Source of the DNA: Chloroflexota bacterium
GTDB lineage: Bacteria; Chloroflexota; Chloroflexia; Thermomicrobiales; UBA6265
Direction: 5' to 3'
Length of the DNA: 6,222 nucleotides
Assembly (NCBI GenBank): GCA_023424355.1
Contig: JAFAEA010000004.1
Location: 1-6,222, forward strand
Under the pieces are notes generated by a model. The model made no database searches. It had not been told where the DNA came from and saw nothing but the letters and a program-made list of their open reading frames with translations. Below, one piece after another: positions 1 through 4,947 of this stretch. The translations under genes and the position numbers were made by a program. Numbering within the stretch: the stretch's first letter is position 1; every line of letters starts with the position of its first letter.

Positions 1-46
1 CCTGGAGGGCACTGGGTGCCTTCGTAGGAATTTTCTCCGAATTCAT
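1..46 (-). CDS. Unidentified protein, N-terminal 15 residues only
   Basis: A minus-strand reading frame begins with ATG (bases 44-46 on the plus strand) and runs off the left edge. Only MNSEKIPTKAPSALQ is visible, a polar stretch that does not identify a family. The start is well supported by an SD sequence AAGGAGG (plus-strand 53-59) with a 6-base spacer. The SD overlaps a perfect 10-base palindrome, CCTTGCAAGG (56-65). The gene points away from the DUF4386 gene's end, with nearly 290 bases between them. Function cannot be inferred from what is shown. Confidence 0.6.
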   Translation of the reverse strand, partial: MNSEKIPTKAPSALQ

Positions 47-82
47 GAGAAACCTCCTTGCAAGGTTTTAAATAGATTGAGT

Positions 83-332
83 TTGCCAAATGGCATACTC
101 GGCACTCTACGACTGCCCTGCCAAACATGCAACACTTTTACGGAGATTTTTTCTGCACCTTAACATAAGATTAACAGGAAAGCGGAGGTCAATGCCGTGA
201 TGAGTCAGACAGCGAAAGCGAGTGCAACGGTTGTCAATCCTGCCTTCTGGGTTGGGTACTCCGGATACTTTCAGGATCTCGATGGCCACTTCAGGGGGAG
301 CAGTATGGAATGTGGCGTTCGAAGCGGAGTAG
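83..332 (+). pseudogene. Decayed VOC/glyoxalase-family gene, C-terminal remnant
   Basis: One plus-strand frame reads HKINRKAEVNAVMSQ from 164, continues ATVVNPAF, and then WVGYSGYFQDLDGH at 248-289. This follows the C-terminal half of many VOC-superfamily (glyoxalase/dioxygenase fold) proteins as I recall them, where a segment like HNVRSREEVDAVM is followed by GATIVKPA and WGGYSGYFADPDGH-WEVAWNP. The expected WEVAW appears as WNVAF at 306-320, but in another frame after about 13 extra bases, ending at TAG 330-332. An in-frame TAA at 161-163 sits just before the segment; upstream of it LPNGILGTL (83-109) may be a weaker continuation. The start, metal-binding N-terminal half and intact frame are missing, so it should not encode a working enzyme. 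A reading frame from GTG 197 with GGAGG at 184-188 could still give a 66-residue peptide, but its tail runs antisense into the DUF4386 gene. Family assignment rests on motif memory. Confidence 0.55.
84..132 (-). promoter_or_regulatory. Candidate promoter with operator-like inverted repeat
   Basis: On the minus strand a weak sigma70-like pair is present: TTGCAT (plus 127-132), a 17-base spacer, and TAGAGT (plus 104-109). It would start transcription near 97, about 50 bases before the minus-strand gene at 46. An inverted repeat TGCCA-AA-TGGCA (84-95) lies at the predicted start site, where a repressor operator could sit. An alternative pair, TTGACC (187-192) and TATGTT (162-167), has a long 19-base spacer. 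All are partial consensus matches. Confidence 0.25.
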
Positions 333-335
333 TCC

Positions 336-1013
336 CTACTCCTTGCCGCGGAAACCGGTCCAGAGAAGCCAGCCCATCAACACAACCTCACCTATAAAGA
401 GGAAGGCTGCGAATTCGAAACCGACGTCCCAGTTCATCACCACGGCGACGGAATCGAAGAGATAGCCGGCTCCGGCGATCATCACGATCCAGCCAAGACC
501 AACCCACGCCTTGGCGATCTTCGCCTTCTCGATGGCGAATCCAAGCACCAACAGATGGCATCCGAAGAGCAGCAGCCCCAGATCCCAGGTGTACTCGTAA
601 CCATCCAGTAGAAGCTGCAGTCCATCGGCATCATCGCTCCCGCGAGCGATGAGTTGCACCTCAACCAGCAGGAATCCGGTAGCGATTACGAGAATGCCGG
701 CGTAGACGTATCGAGGTGCGGCCGCCAATGCGGAAAGAGCCCGGGCACGCGTACGCAAAAATTCGTTCAGCGACCATGCGACGATCACATCGAGCAGTGC
801 AATGATCAGGAATGCAAGAATCGCGAGCCGGAACTTCCCCTCATCGTCACTGATGTTGGCCAGACTCGTGGCAGTATCGCCATCCACAATCATGGATTCC
901 AGTACACCGAAATTGGCCCAGGCCGCGACTGCCGCCATCAGCAGCAAACCGAGACCAGAAATGAACATGTATATGGAAGGACTCGATGATTTCTCTAAAC
1001 GCACTTCGCTCAT
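336..1013 (-). CDS. DUF4386 family integral membrane protein
   Basis: This encodes a 225-residue hydrophobic protein with about six membrane segments. It matches DUF4386 (Pfam PF14329) in several places: the early VDGDTATSLANI segment, the EGKFRLAILAFLIIALLDV helix, and the signature LLFGCHLLVLGFAIEKAKI followed by GWIVMIAGAGYLFDSV. Length is close to the family norm. The biochemical role of DUF4386 is unknown. I chose ATG at 1011-1013 because GGAG (plus 1021-1024) lies 7 bases upstream. A start at 1091 would add 26 residues (with four cysteines or other polar residues before the first helix) without SD support and would delay the first helix. The gene is divergent from the cytochrome b operon and shares the 391-base upstream gap. 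Its end at 336 lies 3 bases from the stop of the decayed VOC remnant. There is no sign of truncation. Confidence 0.85.
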   Translation of the reverse strand: MSEVRLEKSSSPSIYMFISGLGLLLMAAVAAWANFGVLESMIVDGDTATSLANISDDEGKFRLAILAFLIIALLDVIVAWSLNEFLRTRARALSALAAAPRYVYAGILVIATGFLLVEVQLIARGSDDADGLQLLLDGYEYTWDLGLLLFGCHLLVLGFAIEKAKIAKAWVGLGWIVMIAGAGYLFDSVAVVMNWDVGFEFAAFLFIGEVVLMGWLLWTGFRGKE

Positions 1014-1225
1014 GCAGATGCTCCAAAAATCGCAGATATCCGCACACGAAGGGCGATTACGTGCGTTTGCCAATAGACCAGCTTCCATCATCCGCCATGA
1101 GGGCGCGGCAATTGTTAACAGATTGCGACCGTTATTAGTCGTTCAATGGACATAGATCACTAAATTGACGTCACAACCTTACCGAAAGTCAGGAACGCTA
1201 ATGGCACGATGATTCCGTAATTCGC

Positions 1226-1255
1226 TTGACCTGCCGCTAACTGTGGCGGCACAAT
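1226..1255 (+). promoter_or_regulatory. Candidate sigma70-type promoter of the cytochrome b/Rieske operon
   Basis: TTGACC (1226-1231) matches the -35 consensus at 5 of 6 bases. CACAAT (1250-1255) matches the -10 at 4 of 6, with an 18-base spacer. Transcription would begin near 1262, giving a leader of about 143 bases before the cytochrome b ATG. That is long for a simple operon and leaves room for the structured elements downstream. Confidence 0.45.
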
Positions 1256-1290
1256 ACAGGCACGCACCACGTGGATGAATGTGGGTGCTT

Positions 1291-1321
1291 CCGGTGTGTG
1301 CACCGGTTGCCACGCAGTGGC
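1291..1321 (+). repeat. Two adjacent short hairpins in the operon leader
   Basis: CCGGTG (1291-1296) and CACCGG (1301-1306) form a perfect 6-bp stem with a TGTG loop. Two bases later GCCAC (1309-1313) and GTGGC (1317-1321) form a 5-bp stem with a GCA loop. Neither is followed by a T-tract, so they are not intrinsic terminators. They could structure the mRNA leader or act as DNA binding sites near the predicted transcription start. Confidence 0.45.
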
Positions 1322-1361
1322 CAGCCACCACAGATTCATTCGGGTGAAGAGATGTTCGTTG

Positions 1362-1405
1362 GGGGATTCGCAAGGAGAGTGCGAATCTCTGAGGAGGAAT
1401 TCGCA
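1362..1405 (+). promoter_or_regulatory. Mutually exclusive hairpins around the cytochrome b ribosome binding site
   Basis: Hairpin A pairs GATTCGCA (1365-1372) with TGCGAATC (1380-1387), a perfect 8-bp stem with a 7-base loop. With G-U pairs it extends to 11 bp (1362-1372 with 1380-1390). Hairpin B re-uses the same middle strand: TGCGAAT (1380-1386) pairs perfectly with ATTCGCA (1399-1405), and CTC (1387-1389) can pair with GAG (1394-1396). Hairpin B therefore covers part of the SD AGGAGG (1392-1397) and the A of the start ATG, while hairpin A leaves both free. The pairing is seen directly; a role as a translational on/off switch is inferred. No T-tract follows, which argues against transcription termination. 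Confidence 0.55.
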
Positions 1406-2133
1406 TGAGGCGCGAACAAACGCTGGCAGACCGCATTACAGGTTCTGCGTTGTGGCGATCCGTGGTGCGCCACGGGTACCCGGATACGCAACGCAACCAG
1501 GCGTTGATTATTGCCAGTAATGTGTTCCTGCACATTCACCCGGTAAAGATCAAGCGCTACGCCACCAAGGTGACCTACACCTTCTGCCTGGGTGGACTTT
1601 CGTTCTTCATGTTCCTTGTGCTGGTGATGACCGGCGTGCTGCTGATGTTTTATTACGTACCAGCAGCCGATCATGCCTACCAGAGCATGAAGGATATTGA
1701 AGGCAGCGTGACCTTTGGTCAGCTTATGCGCAACATGCACCGCTGGAGTGCCCAGGGCATGGTTATCGCCGTGTTCCTGCACATGGGTCGTGTGTTCTAC
1801 ACCGGCTCGTACAAGCCACCCCGAGAGTTCAACTGGGTGATCGGTGTGTTGCTGCTGGTAGTTACCTTCTTGCTCTCCTTCACCGGCTATCTGCTGCCGT
1901 GGGATCAGCTGGCGTACTGGGCCGTTACCGTAGGTGCCGAAATCGGTGGTGCTACCCCGATTATTGGCCCGCAGGTGAGCCGCGTGTTGCTGGGTGATTA
2001 CCAGATTGGCCAGAACACCCTCATTCGCTTCTACACGCTTCACGTGATCTTCCTGCCGCTGGTGGCTGCATTCCTGATGGCTGTGCACTTCTGGCGCATT
2101 CGCAAGGATGGCGGTATCTCCGGTCCGCTGTAG
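1405..2133 (+). CDS. petB: Cytochrome b6-type cytochrome b subunit (N-terminal half)
   Basis: This is the diheme membrane core of a quinol:cytochrome c/cupredoxin oxidoreductase, which oxidises quinol and moves protons. The 242-residue protein has four membrane helices (about 56-81, 113-133, 142-162, 206-231). Heme ligands are H112 and H126 in the second helix and H213 and H228 in the fourth; the 15-residue step of the second pair is the b6f pattern rather than the mitochondrial one. Other b6 hallmarks are MHRWSA (111-116), TGYLLPWDQLAYWA (160-173) and the C-terminal IRKDGGISGPL. C61 in FCLGGL aligns with the b6 cysteine that holds heme c_n covalently. A roughly 55-residue polar N-terminus precedes the first helix. 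ATG 1405 has AGGAGG 7 bases upstream, and an in-frame stop at 1390-1392 excludes longer forms. It is the first gene of the operon, with the hairpin switch overlapping its start. Confidence 0.95.
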   Translation: MRREQTLADRITGSALWRSVVRHGYPDTQRNQALIIASNVFLHIHPVKIKRYATKVTYTFCLGGLSFFMFLVLVMTGVLLMFYYVPAADHAYQSMKDIEGSVTFGQLMRNMHRWSAQGMVIAVFLHMGRVFYTGSYKPPREFNWVIGVLLLVVTFLLSFTGYLLPWDQLAYWAVTVGAEIGGATPIIGPQVSRVLLGDYQIGQNTLIRFYTLHVIFLPLVAAFLMAVHFWRIRKDGGISGPL

Positions 2134-2141
2134 TCGGCACC

Positions 2142-2153
2142 GGATGTCCATCC
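2142..2153 (+). repeat. Small inverted repeat between petB and petD-like genes
   Basis: GGATG (2142-2146) and CATCC (2149-2153) form a 5-bp inverted repeat just before the SD AGGAGAGG (2161-2168). The loop would be only two bases, so the RNA hairpin would have to open at least one pair. It may be incidental. Confidence 0.25.
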
Positions 2154-2170
2154 ACTATTGAGGAGAGGGA

Positions 2171-2959
2171 ATGCACATGGCAGAGATTGCACAGCAGCCG
2201 GGCAATGTTCCGGCGCAGATTGACGAAAAGAAAAAGCAAAAACTTCTCGAGCTGGTTCGCGGTCGCGCAGTAGCCCGACCAACCGACCTGGCCGATGACG
2301 AAGTAATGGTTTGGCCGACTCTGGTTGTGATTGAGGCCGTTTCGGCCACCATTTTCCTGGGTCTTCTGGTGCTGTTGAGTGTGTTGGTAAACGCACCGCT
2401 CACCGAAATGGCCAACCCGAACCAGACTCCGAACCCGGCGAAGGCACCGTGGTACTTCCTGAACCTTCAGGAAATGCTGCTGCACATGGACCCGGCTCTC
2501 GCCGGTATCATCGTGCCGACTCTTGCCCTCGTAGGTATCGCCGCGATTCCGTACATCGACCGCAGCCCGCTGGGTGTGGGTATCCTCGGTACCTCCTCCA
2601 AGGGTCGCAAGATCATTGGTTTCTCCGCAGTATTCACCAGCGTCGTGCTTATTGGCCTGGTTCTGCTGGATGAAGCAAGCGGACGCACCGGCTTCTGGCT
2701 CAAGACCGTGTTCAACGATTGGGGCCTGCCGGAGTGGAGCAGCGGCATGGTAATGCCGGCCCTGGTGATGGCAATCTTCATCGGTATGCTGGTGTTCCTG
2801 GTGAAGAATATCTTCCAGCCAACCACCCGCGAGCTGATCATCGCCCTTTACACCGGTTTCTTTGTTACCTACTGGCTGCTTGCCGTTATTGGCACCTCGT
2901 TCCGCGGACAGGGTCAGGATCTGACCTTCCCATGGGACCTGCCACTGGTACACCACTAG
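2171..2959 (+). CDS. petD: Cytochrome b C-terminal half / subunit IV-like protein with APWY Qo motif
   Basis: This is the partner of the preceding cytochrome b and contributes the Qo quinol-oxidation pocket. The 262-residue protein has a charged N-terminus (1-46), then likely membrane helices near 49-73, 109-127, 148-166, 194-211 and 224-242. It is longer than the roughly 160-residue, three-helix b6f subunit IV. The Qo region reads ANPNQTPNPAKAPWYFLNLQE (81-101), corresponding to ANPFATP...PEWYF of subunit IV. The PEWY glutamate is replaced by P93 (A92-P93-W94-Y95); E101 is the nearest acidic residue. No cytochrome c domain is fused here, unlike Bacillus QcrC. Two starts compete: ATG 2171, 5 bases after AGGAG, and ATG 2177, about 8 bases after GAGAGGG; the second removes only two residues. 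It lies 37 bases after petB in the same operon. Confidence 0.9.
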   Translation: MHMAEIAQQPGNVPAQIDEKKKQKLLELVRGRAVARPTDLADDEVMVWPTLVVIEAVSATIFLGLLVLLSVLVNAPLTEMANPNQTPNPAKAPWYFLNLQEMLLHMDPALAGIIVPTLALVGIAAIPYIDRSPLGVGILGTSSKGRKIIGFSAVFTSVVLIGLVLLDEASGRTGFWLKTVFNDWGLPEWSSGMVMPALVMAIFIGMLVFLVKNIFQPTTRELIIALYTGFFVTYWLLAVIGTSFRGQGQDLTFPWDLPLVHH

Positions 2960-2971
2960 TTCTCGATACGC

Positions 2972-2999
2972 GTGCAGCCACAGGGAGAGGGGCTGCTAC
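2972..2999 (+). repeat. Intercistronic hairpin before the Rieske gene
   Basis: GCAGCC (2974-2979) pairs with GGCTGC (2991-2996) around an 11-base purine-rich loop, with GT/AC extending the stem across a one-base bulge. It sits between the petD-like stop and the Rieske start and lacks a T-tract, so it is not a classical terminator. A role in mRNA stability or processing is possible but unproven. Confidence 0.3.
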
Positions 3000-3017
3000 T
3001 GCAAGGATGTTGATCGT

Positions 3018-3617
3018 ATGAATCCTTTGATCAAGACGGTTGCCGGGCTAGGTACCGGGTGGGTTGCATCTCGCAGCCTGGCACTGGTCTCCCGGTTGCA
3101 ATCCGGGCACGGCGAAACAGCCGCCAAAAAAGTTGAGAGTCGCCGCACTTTCACACGCAATGCTGCCCTTGGAGCCAGTGCAGTAGTTCTGGCCCAGCTG
3201 GGTGGTGTGTTTGGCATGCTGATGTGGCCAAACAAAACCGGTGCATTCGGCGGTGATATCTCTGTTGGTGCCGACAGCATCCCTGCTCCAGGAGGAACTC
3301 CGTTCAGACATCAGAGCGGTAAGTTCTATGTGGTTCGCAACGATGATGGCATCCAGGCGCTCTACTGGAAATGTGTACACCTCGGTTGCACAGTTCCGTT
3401 CAACGCTGCTGCCAATGATTTCCAGTGCCCGTGTCACGGCTCAATCTTCAATCTGGATGGTGCCCGCACCGGTGGCCCAGCCACCCGCCGCCTGGATCGC
3501 ATGCCGATCACGGTAAATGGCGATGGTTCCATCACGGTTACCACCAATCCGAATACGATTGAGGAAGCTGCTGGTCGAACTGATTATCTGCCGAGTGATG
3601 CGACTCCCTACCCGTAG
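3018..3617 (+). CDS. petC: Rieske [2Fe-2S] iron-sulfur subunit of the cytochrome b complex
   Basis: This is the high-potential iron-sulfur subunit that takes one electron from quinol at the Qo site and passes it to the c-type cytochrome. The 199-residue protein carries both cluster boxes: CVHLGC (119-124) and CPCHGS (137-142). Ligands are C119, H121, C137 and H140; C124 and C139 would form the usual disulfide. A Tat-type signal anchor is visible: SRRTFTR (41-47) followed by a hydrophobic helix (about 49-69), suggesting folded export with the cluster domain facing outside. The 40 residues before the twin arginine are an unusually long, polar N-terminal extension. GGPATRRLDRMP (152-163) is the conserved strand after box II. 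ATG 3018 follows AAGGA (3003-3007) by 10 bases. The gene is 58 bases after the petD-like gene and belongs to the same operon. Confidence 0.95.
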   Translation: MNPLIKTVAGLGTGWVASRSLALVSRLQSGHGETAAKKVESRRTFTRNAALGASAVVLAQLGGVFGMLMWPNKTGAFGGDISVGADSIPAPGGTPFRHQSGKFYVVRNDDGIQALYWKCVHLGCTVPFNAAANDFQCPCHGSIFNLDGARTGGPATRRLDRMPITVNGDGSITVTTNPNTIEEAAGRTDYLPSDATPYP

Positions 3618-3626
3618 TCGCGAGAT

Positions 3627-3657
3627 TCAAACGTCAGTAGCCGCCATTGCGGTTTGA
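3627..3657 (+). repeat. Intercistronic hairpin before the cytochrome c-cupredoxin gene
   Basis: CCGC (3641-3644) and GCGG (3649-3652) form a stem with a CATT loop, enclosed by TCAAA (3627-3631) and TTTGA (3653-3657) across a 9-base one-sided bulge. It ends four bases before the SD AAGGAG (3661-3666), so folding could affect initiation of the downstream gene. Confidence 0.3.
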
Positions 3658-3675
3658 TTGAAGGAGAACAACAGG

Positions 3676-4638
3676 GTGGGAGCAACGAGAAAACTGGCGC
3701 TAATCGTCGTGGTTGGCCTCATCGCGATCTCAACAGCGATCACGGTGTACACAGCCAATGAGCCGAACCGGCGCGATGAAGTCACGAATAACCAGGAGGG
3801 CCTCTCGATTGAGCGAGCTGGCAGCCTGTATGTCACCTACTGTCTTGCCTGCCATGGGCCTGCCGGTCTGGGTAACACAGAGGTCGACGCGAACGGCGAA
3901 TCGATGGGCCGTGCTGGTGCTCCATTGAATCAGTCCCAAATGTCTGAAGAAGACCTTCAGAACGCCAAGGCAATTTTCCAAAGTGATGACCCGGTAGAAC
4001 AGGGCATAGCTGAGGACTACATCCGTTTCCGCATCATGTATGGTGCACCGGGTGAGGCGCAGCTGTATCGAACCTACGATCAGACTCCTGCGATGCCAAG
4101 CTTCCGCCACGACCTCAACATCGAGCAGATCAATGATCTCGTTTGGTTGATCATGGAAGGCGATTGGAACTATATCTACAACTACGCCACTCACCAGACC
4201 GGCCTTACGGTTTGCGAAGCAACACCGGAAGCCGATCGCGAAGAATCGTGCGATCATGCATCCGCCTACCCGACCGTGCCGCCCGTTGCTGGTGACGAAG
4301 ACGAGGGTGACACCGGTGGGGATGCGACACCTGAAGCCGACAATGGTGGTGAGGCCACCGGCGGTGAGCATCAGATCGTGGCAACCGACAACGCCTTCGA
4401 TACCGATGCCATCACAGCCAAGCCTGGCGATACCATTGTTCTTACCAACGATGGCTTTGCCCAGCACGATATCGTGGTTGAGGATCTTGGACTCGATTCT
4501 GGTATGGCCAACGGTGGTGATACTGTGACCATCACCATTCCGGAAGATGCCGCACCAGGTGAGTACGAGTTCCATTGCTCGGTACCGGGTCACAAGGAAA
4601 GTGGCATGACCGGCACGCTCACCATTGAAGCGCCGTAA
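3676..4638 (+). CDS. Membrane-anchored cytochrome c fused to a plastocyanin-like cupredoxin
   Basis: This two-domain electron carrier probably receives electrons from the Rieske protein. Numbering is from GTG 3676 (320 residues). Residues 7-27 form a hydrophobic anchor. The c-type heme domain follows: CLACH (56-60) binds heme covalently, with M140 in TPAMPSF the likely axial ligand and a conserved-looking NDLVWLIMEGDW helix ending it. An acidic Gly/Asp/Glu-rich linker (about 203-231) leads to a type 1 copper domain (232-320) with ligands H264, C301, H306 and M311, in QHDIVV and HCSVPGHKESGM. C180 and C192 before the linker could form a disulfide. I chose GTG 3676 because AAGGAG (3661-3666) is 9 bases upstream; a TTG at 3658 would place that SD inside the gene. 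It lies 58 bases after the Rieske gene. The domains are clear; the electron route is inferred. Confidence 0.92.
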   Translation: MGATRKLALIVVVGLIAISTAITVYTANEPNRRDEVTNNQEGLSIERAGSLYVTYCLACHGPAGLGNTEVDANGESMGRAGAPLNQSQMSEEDLQNAKAIFQSDDPVEQGIAEDYIRFRIMYGAPGEAQLYRTYDQTPAMPSFRHDLNIEQINDLVWLIMEGDWNYIYNYATHQTGLTVCEATPEADREESCDHASAYPTVPPVAGDEDEGDTGGDATPEADNGGEATGGEHQIVATDNAFDTDAITAKPGDTIVLTNDGFAQHDIVVEDLGLDSGMANGGDTVTITIPEDAAPGEYEFHCSVPGHKESGMTGTLTIEAP

Positions 4639-4656
4639 CGGACGAAGGAGAGAACC

Positions 4657-4866
4657 ATGTTAGTTCATAATCTTGCCGCACAGTTCGGTACTCTGGCTGA
4701 AACCGTTGAGCTCTTCCTTGCTATCGCCTTCATGCTTCTCGGTATCATCCTCACCTGGATGGTGCAGAAATGGGCAGACAAGAGCAGTGGCGAAGAGCAG
4801 CCGGGTGCTGTGAACCTCGGTAAAGCCAATCCGGTACCGCGCGAAACAAACACAATGCGCGACTAG
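4657..4866 (+). CDS. Small single-span membrane protein, putative accessory subunit
   Basis: This is a 69-residue protein of unrecognised family. It has a short N-terminus, one membrane helix (about 17-36, rich in Leu/Ile/Phe), then WADKSSGEEQ and a polar tail ending NTMRD. ATG 4657 follows AAGGAG (4645-4650) by 6 bases, and the gene starts 18 bases after the cytochrome c-cupredoxin stop, before the operon terminator. Its position and single helix resemble the small subunits of b6f (PetG/L/M/N class) or the small subunits of oxidases, but I see no sequence match to any of them. The positively charged flank is weak, so topology is uncertain. It is likely to be real, given the SD, spacing and hydrophobic pattern. 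Confidence 0.75.
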   Translation: MLVHNLAAQFGTLAETVELFLAIAFMLLGIILTWMVQKWADKSSGEEQPGAVNLGKANPVPRETNTMRD

Positions 4867-4896
4867 CCTCACAGCTTGCACAAAATACGCGATACT

Positions 4897-4934
4897 ATCA
4901 GGAGCCTGGTTTGAACCGGGCTCCTGATTTGTTT
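4897..4934 (+). terminator. Intrinsic (Rho-independent) terminator of the cytochrome b/Rieske operon
   Basis: ATCAGGAGCC (4897-4906) pairs perfectly with GGCTCCTGAT (4919-4928), a 10-bp GC-rich stem. The 12-base loop can pair further (GGT with ACC). TTTGTTT follows (4928-4934). It is 30 bases after the last operon gene and 13 bases before the next start, so it should separate the respiratory operon from the zinc-ribbon gene, although some read-through is possible. Confidence 0.85.
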
Positions 4935-4947
4935 CCAGGGAGATCCC

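Larger units (their letters stand above)
1014..1404. other. Divergent intergenic region rich in inverted repeats
   Basis: This 391-base gap separates the DUF4386 start from the cytochrome b start. I see no convincing gene. It holds several symmetric motifs: TGTTAACA (1113-1120), TGACGTCA (1166-1173), CCACGTGG (1267-1274), the hairpin CCGGTG-TGTG-CACCGG (1291-1306), the hairpin GCCAC-GCA-GTGGC (1309-1321), and the tandem hairpins at 1362-1405 described separately. The plus-strand promoter candidate is at 1226-1255. I found no convincing -35/-10 pair for the minus-strand DUF4386 gene. The 8-base palindromes could be operators; that role is inferred from symmetry only. Confidence 0.6.

Noticed and set aside
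197..397. A 66-residue plus-strand gene with GGAGG eight bases upstream of GTG 197.
   Set aside because: Its first half reads as the decayed VOC C-terminus and its second half is antisense to the DUF4386 gene, so it is better explained as part of a pseudogene.
1014..1091. Longer N-terminus for the DUF4386 protein starting at 1091.
   Set aside because: No SD precedes it, the added residues are polar and unlike the family, while the ATG at 1013 has GGAG at proper spacing.
1275..1520. A plus-strand frame in the operon leader containing CTGCH, a perfect c-type heme-binding motif.
   Set aside because: It has no SD, no signal peptide, no cytochrome c fold around the motif, and its 3' part overlaps the cytochrome b gene in another frame. 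A CxxCH match of this kind can arise by chance.
1336..2956. Long minus-strand open frames opposite the cytochrome b genes (1336-2151 and 2021-2956).
   Set aside because: Their translations are rich in His/Gln with no hydrophobic or domain pattern, and they are mirror frames of clearly conserved plus-strand genes.
3658..3675. TTG start at 3658 for the cytochrome c-cupredoxin gene.
   Set aside because: It would place the strong AAGGAG inside the coding region; GTG 3676 uses that SD with a 9-base spacer.
4876..4898. TTGCAC and TACTAT before the zinc-ribbon gene as a promoter.
   Set aside because: The spacer is only 11 bases, far too short, and the second element runs into the terminator stem. 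No better pair was found.
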